Part shown: one piece after another, positions 1-5,425 of the stretch
How positions within the stretch are numbered: position 1 is the stretch's first letter
Layout of the letters: each line of letters begins with the position of its first letter
Assembly: GCA_002167215.1 (NCBI GenBank)
Contig: NHDS01000013.1
Coordinates: forward strand, 11,032-16,456
DNA: 5,425 bases
Direction of reading: 5' to 3'
Source of the DNA: Pelagibacteraceae bacterium TMED65
GTDB taxonomy: Bacteria > Pseudomonadota > Alphaproteobacteria > TMED127
Position numbers and translations under genes: made by a program
Notes under the pieces: generated by a model
Databases searched by the model: none
The model's input: only the letters and a program-made list of their open reading frames with translations
Told to the model about the DNA's origin: nothing

Positions 1-2600
1 ATCTCTGATGCAGACTCTACCTTTTCTATAGGTATTTTTTTTGTTTTATTGAACTCAAATAAGCTTCTTATTGTATACATTGACTTGTTATGATCATTAA
101 TTTTTTCAGAAAATTCTCTGAAATGATCTTTGGAATTTATTCTGACTGCCTTCTGAAGGTTGGTAATAGTTGATGGTGACCAAGCATGTTTTTCTCCCCT
201 TATCCTATATGCATATTCTCCTCCTTCCTCAAGCGAATCTCTTTTATTTTGAGTGTCGAAGCATTGAGCATATCTTTTTAAAGTTTCTTCCTGAATTTGC
301 TTCAGGCTTAAGCCACCAATAAGGGATGAAGTACCAGGAAAAAATTCATTGACAACCTCCTCAGATATTCCAATTGCATCAAATATCTGTGCACCACAAT
401 AAGATTTGAGAGTAGAAATTCCCATTTTAGACATAATCTTTTGAATAGCTTTACCAGAAGCTTTAATAAAGTTTTTTTGAGAAACTTCGTAATCCTTTTT
501 TTGAACCAGACTTGATATCGTATCAAATACTAGATAGGGATTTATGGCTTCTGCGCCATAACCAACAAGCACCGCAAAGTGATGTAACTCTCTAGCCTCA
601 CCAGTTTCTACAATAAGACTCGTTTTCATCCTTAATCCCTGTTTAATCAAATAGTGATGAACTGCTGAGACTGCTAATAAAGAGGGGATAGGAGCGTTAA
701 CTTTAGAGATATTTCTATCTGATAATATTATTATATTGAAACCATCTGATATTAATGATTTGGCTTCAAAGCAAATTCTTTCCAAGCTGTCCTTTAACTC
801 ATTTGAATTATCAGAATTTTTGAAAAGTATATCTATTGTTGCTGCCTTAATTTTTCCTCTTGTAAATTTTTCAAGCTGTTTTATTTTTTGTGTTTCATTA
901 TTAGTCAAAATTGGTTGTTTAATTTCAAGTCTTGCCTTTGTATTTTCTTCTGGTGTGTCAAAGATATTTGGTTTTTCTCCTAATGCCATATCCAGTGACA
1001 TAACTAACTCCTCTCTTATTGGATCAATTGGTGGATTTGTAACCTGAGCAAAACATTGCTTAAAATAAGAAAACAGAAGTTTTGAATTGTCTGAAAGAAG
1101 AGAAATAGGTGTATCAGTACCCATTGAACCTGTTGGTTCAATACCAAGTTTTACAATTGGCTCAATGAAAAAATTAACGTCTTCTTTATTGTATCCAAAA
1201 GCTATTTGATATTTAACCAAATCTTGCTTCTCTATGCACTTAAGGTTTTGTGGTGACTTAAATTCATTTAAAAAAATTTGATTTCTATCTAATGATTTTT
1301 TGTAGTCAAATTTCTTGGATAGTTTAAGTTTGATATCGTCGTTATTAACAACTCTTTTTTCAACCAAATCTATTAAGAAGATTTTTCCAGGTTCTAACCT
1401 CCACCTTTTGACTACAGTCTTAGGGTCAATATCGAGCACACCCATTTCAGATGCTAGGAGAATCATGCCATCTTCAGTTTGGATATATCTTGAAGGCCTC
1501 AAACCGTTTCTATCCAGGATAGCGCCAATCTTCTTTCCATTAGAGAAACACATCGCAGCTGGTCCATCCCATGGCTCTATGTAGTTGGAGTAATATTCGT
1601 AGTAGTCCTTTATAGTTGAGTTTTGTTCATTCTTCTCCCACGCTTCTGGTATCAATAGCATCATCGCGTGTTCAATATCGTAGCCACCCATGATCAAGTA
1701 TTCCAAGGCATTGTCAAATGCTGCAGAATCGGACAACCCGTCAAAAATTAAAGGATTAAGATTCTGGAATTCTTTGAGAAAGATTTCTGAATTTGACACA
1801 CAAGCTCTGGCATTCATCCAATTAGCATTTCCTCTTAGAGTGTTTATTTCACCATTATGACATAAAAATCTGAATGGTTGTGCAAGTTCCCAGCTAGGGA
1901 AAGTATTAGTTGAAAATCTTTGATGAACAATTGCAATGGAAGAAATGAACATATCGTCTTTTAGGTCTTGATAATAGTCACTCAGACTATCCGACATTAT
2001 CATACCTTTGTATATAATTGTTCTACTTGATAACGATGAAATGTAAAAATCGAAAGATTTTAATTCGATTTCAATTCTTCTTCTTGCTATAAATAACCTT
2101 TGTTCAAACTCGTTAATTTTACTAGCCTGAAATCTTTGTTTTATAAAGATCTGGACAATAGATGGTTCATTTTCTTTAATTGATTCGCCAAGAACAGAAG
2201 TATTCGTGGGAACCTCTCTAACATATAAATTTTCAAGTTTAAGTTTATTTAAATGTTTTTCTATTGTTTTGATACAATATGCCTTTTCTTCTTTATCTCT
2301 AGGTAAAAAAAGCATTCCAATTGCATAATCGTCGGGTCTGGGCAATATTATATCGTCATTCGACAACTCTTTCTGAAAGAACTGGTGAGGAATCTGAGTT
2401 AGTAGGCCAACACCATCTCCAGCCTTAGGGTCTGCGCTTACTGCGCCTCTATGGGTTAGGTTGCCAAGAATCCTGAGCCCGTTGTCAACTATAGTTCTTG
2501 ATGGTATATCATAAATATTAGCGACGAATCCGATTCCGCATGAATCTTTCTCATTTTTGGGGTCATAAAGACCTGACTTAATTTTTTTAAACATTCTCAT
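1..2600 (-). CDS. gltB: Glutamate synthase (GOGAT) large subunit, N-terminal part, runs off the left edge
   Basis: The frame is open without a stop from the ATG at 2600 to the window edge, giving 866 codons of a protein that is usually about 1,500 residues. GltB transfers the glutamine amide nitrogen to 2-oxoglutarate to make glutamate, working with GltD in the cytoplasm. The first 20 residues look like the usual propeptide before the nucleophile Cys21 (DSCGIGF). The class II glutamine amidotransferase domain follows, with HRGAVSADP near residue 51, QRFSTNT with Arg228, HNGEINT at 248-254 and DRNGLRPSRY near 363-372. The central domain contains EPTGSMGTDTP at 488-498 and GYGAEAINPY at 680-689. 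The start of the FMN/synthase domain shows GEKHAWSP around His805. The FMN and Fe-S residues lie outside the window. Met3 is an alternative start. Only a weak AGG lies about 13 bases upstream. The gene sits 35 bases downstream of the lipoprotein gene and may be co-transcribed with it. The assignment is firm. Confidence 0.97.
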   Translation of the reverse strand, partial: MRMFKKIKSGLYDPKNEKDSCGIGFVANIYDIPSRTIVDNGLRILGNLTHRGAVSADPKAGDGVGLLTQIPHQFFQKELSNDDIILPRPDDYAIGMLFLPRDKEEKAYCIKTIEKHLNKLKLENLYVREVPTNTSVLGESIKENEPSIVQIFIKQRFQASKINEFEQRLFIARRRIEIELKSFDFYISSLSSRTIIYKGMIMSDSLSDYYQDLKDDMFISSIAIVHQRFSTNTFPSWELAQPFRFLCHNGEINTLRGNANWMNARACVSNSEIFLKEFQNLNPLIFDGLSDSAAFDNALEYLIMGGYDIEHAMMLLIPEAWEKNEQNSTIKDYYEYYSNYIEPWDGPAAMCFSNGKKIGAILDRNGLRPSRYIQTEDGMILLASEMGVLDIDPKTVVKRWRLEPGKIFLIDLVEKRVVNNDDIKLKLSKKFDYKKSLDRNQIFLNEFKSPQNLKCIEKQDLVKYQIAFGYNKEDVNFFIEPIVKLGIEPTGSMGTDTPISLLSDNSKLLFSYFKQCFAQVTNPPIDPIREELVMSLDMALGEKPNIFDTPEENTKARLEIKQPILTNNETQKIKQLEKFTRGKIKAATIDILFKNSDNSNELKDSLERICFEAKSLISDGFNIIILSDRNISKVNAPIPSLLAVSAVHHYLIKQGLRMKTSLIVETGEARELHHFAVLVGYGAEAINPYLVFDTISSLVQKKDYEVSQKNFIKASGKAIQKIMSKMGISTLKSYCGAQIFDAIGISEEVVNEFFPGTSSLIGGLSLKQIQEETLKRYAQCFDTQNKRDSLEEGGEYAYRIRGEKHAWSPSTITNLQKAVRINSKDHFREFSEKINDHNKSMYTIRSLFEFNKTKKIPIEKVESASE

Positions 2601-2622
2601 TTAATTAATCAAACCTATACAT

Positions 2623-2628
2623 ATTATA
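2623..2628 (-). promoter_or_regulatory. Possible -10 element upstream of gltB
   Basis: The minus strand reads TATAAT exactly at this position, 22 bases before the gltB ATG, in the only sizeable gap of the minus-strand gene run. The best upstream match at an 18-base spacer is TGTTAA, a poor -35 sequence. The surroundings are so AT-rich that a TATAAT can occur by chance. If real, it would let gltB be expressed separately from the envelope genes upstream. Confidence 0.25.
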
Positions 2629-2640
2629 TAGTTAGTTAGT
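2629..2640. repeat. Three-copy TAGT microrepeat at the lipoprotein stop codon
   Basis: The plus strand reads TAGT three times in a row (ACTA on the minus strand). The repeat overlaps the TAA stop of the lipoprotein gene at 2636-2638. It is short and may have no function. Because the lipoprotein stop lies inside it, a change in copy number would alter the spacing to the gltB start rather than the protein's core. Confidence 0.5.
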
Positions 2641-3343
2641 CGCTTATTAACATAGTTTTTTCGTAAATAATTTTTCCCATTGTTTCAGAATCTGATTTTT
2701 CCTCTCTTTTATATTTAACCAGACCATAATCTTTAGCAAACCAACTAGTTGAAAAAACTTCAATATTTATATTGTCCAGGGGAGGACCTGGATTATAACT
2801 AGTTTTTCCATAACTAGAAATCTTTATGCAGTTCTTTATTTTTTTTCCTTTAATGCTAATTGTTTTATTAACCTCAGTAATTTTATTAGTTAGCCTAAAG
2901 GGAAGATTTGTATCGTAGATTCTATCATAACCCAGTTTCATTTGAAGTGTTGTTTTATCGTTTGTCTCCCACTCTGTTCCCATTGAAATTGGAAAAGCTA
3001 TCAATAAATCTGCATTTTTTTCAGACTTTGTATTACTTACTTCCGTTGACATGAACTCATCGATACTTTTTTTTTCAATTCCATTTTTTTGAACAACGTA
3101 AAATGTTAATTCTCCGTCGTTTTTTAACACAGGAATCGCATTCTTCATTCGAGGAAAAAAGTAAAAACTTTGTCTAAAGTTACTTTTTTTTTTCTCTTTG
3201 TCTTGAAAAAAAACTTCATAAATGATTTGTTTCCCTTCTTTGTGAGGAAAATAACTTTGATTGAATTTGCAGGATGGAATAATAAAAAACAATAAGTAAA
3301 ATAAAATTAATCTTTTATATTTAATTTTTTCGAAAGTTTTCAT
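2636..3343 (-). CDS. Predicted lipoprotein of unknown function (TapB-like layout)
   Basis: This gene encodes 235 residues. A basic N-terminus (MKTFEKIKYKR) and a hydrophobic stretch (about 12-22) lead to IPSC with Cys25, a plausible lipobox although Pro at -2 is unusual. The protein is therefore likely lipid-anchored facing the periplasm. The mature part is rich in Lys and aromatic residues with alternating strand-like segments. It contains FPISMGTEW (117-125) and WFAKDYGLVKYKRE near 201-214. A 'P...G..W' block followed by a C-terminal 'W.A...GLVKY' block resembles the layout of TapB-type and related periplasmic beta proteins, but I do not recognise a named family and assign no function. The ATG lies 4 bases after the gmhA stop, with a good Shine-Dalgarno inside the gmhA 3' end, so the two genes are probably translationally coupled. 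The gene carries A10, A9 and T8 homopolymer runs on its coding strand. It may be an envelope factor linked to LPS, which is inference from position only. Confidence 0.85.
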   Translation of the reverse strand: MKTFEKIKYKRLILFYLLFFIIPSCKFNQSYFPHKEGKQIIYEVFFQDKEKKKSNFRQSFYFFPRMKNAIPVLKNDGELTFYVVQKNGIEKKSIDEFMSTEVSNTKSEKNADLLIAFPISMGTEWETNDKTTLQMKLGYDRIYDTNLPFRLTNKITEVNKTISIKGKKIKNCIKISSYGKTSYNPGPPLDNINIEVFSTSWFAKDYGLVKYKREEKSDSETMGKIIYEKTMLISD

Positions 3344-3347
3344 TGAT

Positions 3348-3953
3348 TTATCTCTCCTCTTTAACCAGTGGGCAAAGGTTTAGTCGAAATTCTATGGCAT
3401 TACAAAGCATTTGACCAATAAGAATATGACTTTCCTGTATTCTTGAAGTATTCATTGCATGTATAGAGATAATTTCATCAGTAATCTTTTCAATATTCTT
3501 TGTATTCTTTCCCGTAAAAATTATTGATTTCATCCCATTTTCACTTGCATATTTCAACCCATTTAACACATTTTTACTTTTTCCAGAAGTTGAAATACCA
3601 ATTACCACATCTCCCTCTCTACCCAGTGCTTCTAATTGTCTTGCAAATAATTTTTCAAAGCCCAGATCATTAGCAATAGCAGTCAAGGTTGAAGTATCTG
3701 TTACAAGTGATAAAGCTGGTATTGCCTTTCTGTCTTTAGAAAATCTTACTGTCAATTCTGTAGATAAATGTTGGGCATCTGAGGCACTACCACCATTTCC
3801 AAAGAAAATGATTTTATTATCTTGTTTTATTGCATTGCAGCAAATTTCTACCAAATTTAAAAAATTATCTTGCAAGTTATTTCTCACCTTTTCGATTATT
3901 TGTTGATGTTCAAGTATCTGAGTGTGAAAAAAATCTTTTACTTCTTTATTCAT
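3348..3953 (-). CDS. gmhA: Phosphoheptose (sedoheptulose-7-phosphate) isomerase, SIS domain
   Basis: GmhA converts sedoheptulose 7-phosphate to D-glycero-D-manno-heptose 7-phosphate, the first step towards ADP-heptose for the LPS inner core, in the cytoplasm. The 201 residues match the family length (E. coli about 192). A helical N-terminus precedes the SIS domain. Visible motifs are FGNGGSASDAQH (51-62), STELTVRF with Glu66, the phosphate-binding STSGKS (121-126) and RIQESH (171-176). By the family pattern His62, Glu66 and Gln173 match three of the four residues that bind zinc or act in catalysis. The fourth, a His five residues after RIQExH, is Gln181 here (codon CAA). That could weaken activity or mark a related SIS isomerase such as a DiaA-like protein, but the overall sequence favours GmhA. 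The ATG lies only 6 bases after the tRNA CCA end and no Shine-Dalgarno is seen. The stop is 4 bases before the lipoprotein start. Confidence 0.92.
   Translation of the reverse strand: MNKEVKDFFHTQILEHQQIIEKVRNNLQDNFLNLVEICCNAIKQDNKIIFFGNGGSASDAQHLSTELTVRFSKDRKAIPALSLVTDTSTLTAIANDLGFEKLFARQLEALGREGDVVIGISTSGKSKNVLNGLKYASENGMKSIIFTGKNTKNIEKITDEIISIHAMNTSRIQESHILIGQMLCNAIEFRLNLCPLVKEER
3352..3359 (-). promoter_or_regulatory. Shine-Dalgarno of the lipoprotein gene, inside the gmhA 3' end
   Basis: The minus strand reads GAGGAGAG here, about 8 to 12 bases before the ATG at 3343. It overlaps the last codons of gmhA (Lys-Glu-Glu-Arg-stop). It is the only clear Shine-Dalgarno among the minus-strand genes of the window. 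It supports the chosen lipoprotein start and translational coupling with gmhA. Confidence 0.75.
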
Positions 3954-3959
3954 ATTTTT

Positions 3960-4035
3960 TGGTGATCTTATCTGGGTTCGAACCAGAAACTAATCCTTAG
4001 GAGGGATTTGTTATATCCAGTTTAACTATAAGACC
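3960..4035 (-). tRNA. tRNA-Arg (anticodon CCU), CCA encoded
   Basis: The minus strand folds into a complete 76-base cloverleaf. The acceptor stem is GGTCTTA with TAAGATC (one G-T pair), discriminator A, then encoded CCA ending at 3960. The D stem is GTTA/TAAC with a 9-base loop carrying GG at 18-19 and A at 20. The anticodon stem is AATCC/GGATT around the loop CTCCTAA, with anticodon CCT at 3999-4001. The variable region is AGTT. The T stem TCTGG/CCAGA encloses the canonical loop TTCGAAC. A20 and C35 fit known arginyl-tRNA synthetase identity elements. It reads AGG codons, which occur in gltB (for example the Arg-Trp-Arg near residue 410). It lies 5 bases after the stop of the second pagL and 6 bases before the gmhA ATG, so it is probably cut out of a shared transcript by RNase P and 3' processing enzymes. 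Confidence 0.96.
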
Positions 4036-4040
4036 CTCCC

Positions 4041-4553
4041 TTACTTTCCAATTGGTATTTGATATTTCAAGACTAAAGTTTCTGAGCCTGGGTTTTTTTT
4101 GCCACTATCAGCATTTGAGATATGGAAAATTCCCACTCCAACTCTGGCATTATTTTTAAATCTATAAAAAATATCAATTCCTATGTAAAACTCTAATGGG
4201 TTTCCAGCTTTTATTTCATTACCATCTTTATAATATCCACATGCTAGACTTGGTGTGGCAACGAAATTTTTTTTCTTACCATAATAACCATCTATCCCAA
4301 ATCCACCATATGCATAATATGCATTTTCATTTGTTCCTAAAAAACCAACAAAAGGTTTGATCAAATTAAACATTTTTTTCCCACTGTGAATTTCTAAATT
4401 CATCATACCAGATTGATCATTATGAGGAGGAGAACCATCCTCCATATAATTAAATATTCCAAGACCAACTGAAAATCTAGACGAGTCTTTTGATTTTGCC
4501 TCAAAACTCGCTAAAACAAACAAAACTAAAAATATTTGGAATACTGTTTTCAT
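4041..4553 (-). CDS. pagL: PagL-like lipid A 3-O-deacylase, second tandem copy
   Basis: This gene encodes 170 residues, close to the usual PagL precursor length. A signal peptide (about 1-19, MKTVFQIFLVLFVLASFEA) is followed by a small beta-barrel-like sequence. The C-terminal FHISNA...NPGSE block gives His144, Ser146 and Glu158. This spacing (H-x-S, then 12 to Glu) is the same as in the catalytic His126-Ser128-Glu140 of Pseudomonas aeruginosa PagL. The expected role is to remove the 3-O acyl chain of lipid A from within the outer membrane. Other blocks shared with the neighbouring copy are IKPFVGFLGT (65-74), YYKDGNEI, LEF and YRFKNNARVGVG. Unlike the first copy it does not end in an aromatic residue (it ends IPIGK). 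The ATG lies 4 bases after the first copy's stop with no Shine-Dalgarno, which suggests coupled translation. A T8 run (plus strand, 4093-4100) lies within the region encoding the active-site block. The family call is strong; enzyme activity is inferred. Confidence 0.85.
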   Translation of the reverse strand: MKTVFQIFLVLFVLASFEAKSKDSSRFSVGLGIFNYMEDGSPPHNDQSGMMNLEIHSGKKMFNLIKPFVGFLGTNENAYYAYGGFGIDGYYGKKKNFVATPSLACGYYKDGNEIKAGNPLEFYIGIDIFYRFKNNARVGVGIFHISNADSGKKNPGSETLVLKYQIPIGK

Positions 4554-4557
4554 AAAT

Positions 4558-5073
4558 TTAAAATGGAATATGATATTTAAAGATTAATTGCTCAGAACCT
4601 GGATTTCTATATCCCAATCCTGCATTTGATATGTGAAAAACACCCACTCCTACTCTAACATTATTTTTAAATCTGTAAGTAATGTCAGCTCCACTTCTAA
4701 ATTCTAATGTATGTCCCAGTCTAATTTGGTCACCATCCTCGTAAATTCCCGCGGCAAGACTTGGTGATAAAAGAAAGCATTTGCATTTCAAAAAGTATAA
4801 ATCTGTCGAAAGGCCAAAATAACCATAATATGCATCTTCGTCTGTTCCAAGGAACCCAATAAAAGGCTTGATAAAACCGAATGCTTTTTTTCTTGAAAAA
4901 TATTCAAAATTATAAGCAACTGATGATTGATTGAAATTATCGCTTCCATGTTTCATAAAATTATATATACCTCCTCCTAAAGCAATCCTATTTTTATTGT
5001 CTTTAGCCAATAAATTTCCACTTACAAAAGTCAAAGGTATAATTATACCAAAAATGCCCAAATAATTTCTCAT
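4558..5073 (-). CDS. pagL: PagL-like lipid A 3-O-deacylase, first tandem copy
   Basis: This gene encodes 171 residues. A signal peptide (about 1-23, ending GNLLA) precedes a beta-rich mature chain of about 148 residues, the size of the eight-stranded PagL barrel. The active-site block FHISNA...YRNPGSE supplies His147, Ser149 and Glu161, with the same spacing as characterised PagL. Conserved segments shared with the second copy are IKPFIGFLGT (68-77), Y.DGDQI, LEF (123-125) and YRFKNNVRVGVGVF (133-146). The protein ends in Phe171 (YHIPF), as is typical for BAM-recognised outer-membrane barrels. It is predicted to deacylate lipid A at the 3 position. It is the first gene of the minus-strand run and starts 41 bases from the divergent M48 gene. 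No Shine-Dalgarno precedes the ATG (AAAAAATAA), so the leader is either very short or SD-independent. The two copies arose by an old duplication, judging from their divergent N-terminal halves. Confidence 0.86.
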   Translation of the reverse strand: MRNYLGIFGIIIPLTFVSGNLLAKDNKNRIALGGGIYNFMKHGSDNFNQSSVAYNFEYFSRKKAFGFIKPFIGFLGTDEDAYYGYFGLSTDLYFLKCKCFLLSPSLAAGIYEDGDQIRLGHTLEFRSGADITYRFKNNVRVGVGVFHISNAGLGYRNPGSEQLIFKYHIPF

Positions 5074-5079
5074 TTATTT

Positions 5080-5108
5080 TTTACAATAACGTTTAAACAA
5101 ACTATCAT
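5080..5108 (+). promoter_or_regulatory. Predicted sigma70-type promoter of the M48 protease gene
   Basis: TTTACA at 5080-5085 (5 of 6 to the -35 consensus) and TATCAT at 5103-5108 (5 of 6 to the -10 consensus) are separated by exactly 17 bases. Transcription would start about 7 bases after the -10, that is at or next to the A of the ATG at 5115. This predicts a leaderless or nearly leaderless mRNA, which agrees with the absence of any Shine-Dalgarno before that ATG. The spacer contains the GTTTAAAC palindrome. Confidence 0.5.
5091..5098. promoter_or_regulatory. GTTTAAAC palindrome midway between divergent starts
   Basis: A perfect 8-base inverted repeat sits almost exactly at the centre of the 41-base gap between the pagL and M48 start codons and inside the spacer of the predicted M48 promoter. 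Its position would suit an operator acting on both genes. It is short, and AT-rich DNA produces such palindromes by chance, so this is a weak call. Confidence 0.25.
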
Positions 5109-5114
5109 CTAATC

Positions 5115-5425
5115 ATGAAAAATAAAATTAATTATTACTTTTTATCTGTTTGCTTTCTTGCTTCATGTCTTACACTTTACAGTTGTCAGAATAATCCAGC
5201 TACAGGAAGAAATGAAATTAATTTAATGTCAACAGAAGAAGAGGATAAAATTGGAAAAAGCGAACATCAAAAAATATTGGAACAATTTGGAGGTGAATAT
5301 CAAGATTTAAAAATTAAAAACTATATTGACAGCTTAGGAAATTTTCTTGTTAGCACCTCAGAACTACCAGATAAAGAATTTAAATTTACAATACTGAATA
5401 CTCCGATCATAAATGCATTTGCTCT
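5115..5425 (+). CDS. M48-type metalloprotease lipoprotein, N-terminal part, cut by the right edge
   Basis: The frame is open from the ATG at 5115 to the end, 103 codons plus two bases. The N-terminus is a lipoprotein signal with two candidate lipoboxes: LASC (Cys18) and LYSC (Cys24). Cys24 directly precedes QNNPATGRNEINLMS, and in this family the lipidated Cys normally sits just before the NPxTGR segment, so Cys24 is preferred. The following stretch (STEEEDKIGKSEHQKILEQFGG, with an apparent break before YQDLKIKNYIDSLGNFL) and the final TPIINAFAL match the N-terminal part of M48 peptidases of the BepA/LoiP/YfgC kind. Those are periplasmic or outer-membrane zinc proteases that handle misassembled outer-membrane proteins. 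The HExxH zinc motif would lie downstream of the window, so catalytic competence cannot be judged. It is divergent from the pagL pair and has its own predicted promoter. No Shine-Dalgarno is seen. Confidence 0.85.
   Translation, partial: MKNKINYYFLSVCFLASCLTLYSCQNNPATGRNEINLMSTEEEDKIGKSEHQKILEQFGGEYQDLKIKNYIDSLGNFLVSTSELPDKEFKFTILNTPIINAFA

Noticed and set aside
308..526. Minus-strand 72-codon open frame
   Set aside because: It lies entirely inside gltB in another frame. The overlapping gltB frame encodes recognisable conserved sequence, and this peptide has no recognisable motif.
736..1047. Plus-strand 103-codon open frame with hydrophobic segments
   Set aside because: It is antisense to the conserved central domain of gltB. 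Its hydrophobicity is what the complement of charged AT-rich codons produces.
1315..1584. Plus-strand 89-codon open frame
   Set aside because: It is antisense to the amidotransferase domain of gltB, which is intact and strongly conserved here.
1..2600. Possible frameshift or pseudogene in gltB
   Set aside because: I read every codon in frame from 2600 to 3 and found no stop, and the family motifs appear in the expected order. The truncation is only the window edge.
2601..2635. Rho-independent terminator between the lipoprotein gene and gltB
   Set aside because: No GC-containing hairpin followed by a T run is present in the 35-base gap; only an AT-rich stretch and the TAGT repeat are seen.
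3960..4035. tRNA gene as an integration site for a mobile element
   Set aside because: There is no integrase and no duplicated tRNA 3' end, and the flanking genes abut the tRNA directly.

Overview
The window is AT-rich (roughly one third GC by eye) and comes from a Gram-negative bacterium with LPS, judging from a heptose-biosynthesis isomerase, lipid A deacylase-like outer-membrane proteins and lipoproteins. The glutamate synthase N-terminus (YDP...DSCGIGF, then HRGAVSADP) looks alphaproteobacterial. With the low GC and very tight gene packing this suggests a streamlined alphaproteobacterium of the marine SAR11-like kind. The taxonomic placement is inference only.

Layout. Almost everything is on the minus strand and reads from high to low coordinates: two tandem PagL-like lipid A 3-O-deacylase paralogs (5073-4558 and 4553-4041), a complete tRNA-Arg(CCU) gene (4035-3960), gmhA (3953-3348), a lipoprotein of unknown function (3343-2636), and the N-terminal 866 codons of gltB (2600 to the left edge). 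The gaps are 4, 5, 6, 4 and 35 bases, so the set could be one transcription unit with the tRNA inside it. At the right edge a divergent plus-strand gene (5115 onward, cut by the window) encodes the start of an M48-type metalloprotease lipoprotein. It is separated from the first pagL by a 41-base intergenic region with a good promoter match and a central GTTTAAAC palindrome.

How the genes fit together. pagL, pagL, gmhA, the lipoprotein and the M48 protease all point to the outer membrane: lipid A deacylation, inner-core heptose supply, and a lipid-anchored envelope protein and protease. gltB (GOGAT large subunit, nitrogen assimilation) lies downstream, and its partner gltD is not in view. There is no stretch over 300 bases without a gene. 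I saw no IS element, CRISPR array or rho-independent terminator.

The points most worth a second look are the tRNA wedged between two protein genes, the duplicated PagL pair with intact His-Ser-Glu residues, a Gln in place of an expected metal-binding/catalytic His in GmhA, and a promoter that predicts a leaderless M48 mRNA. No previously undescribed defence or mobile system is visible.
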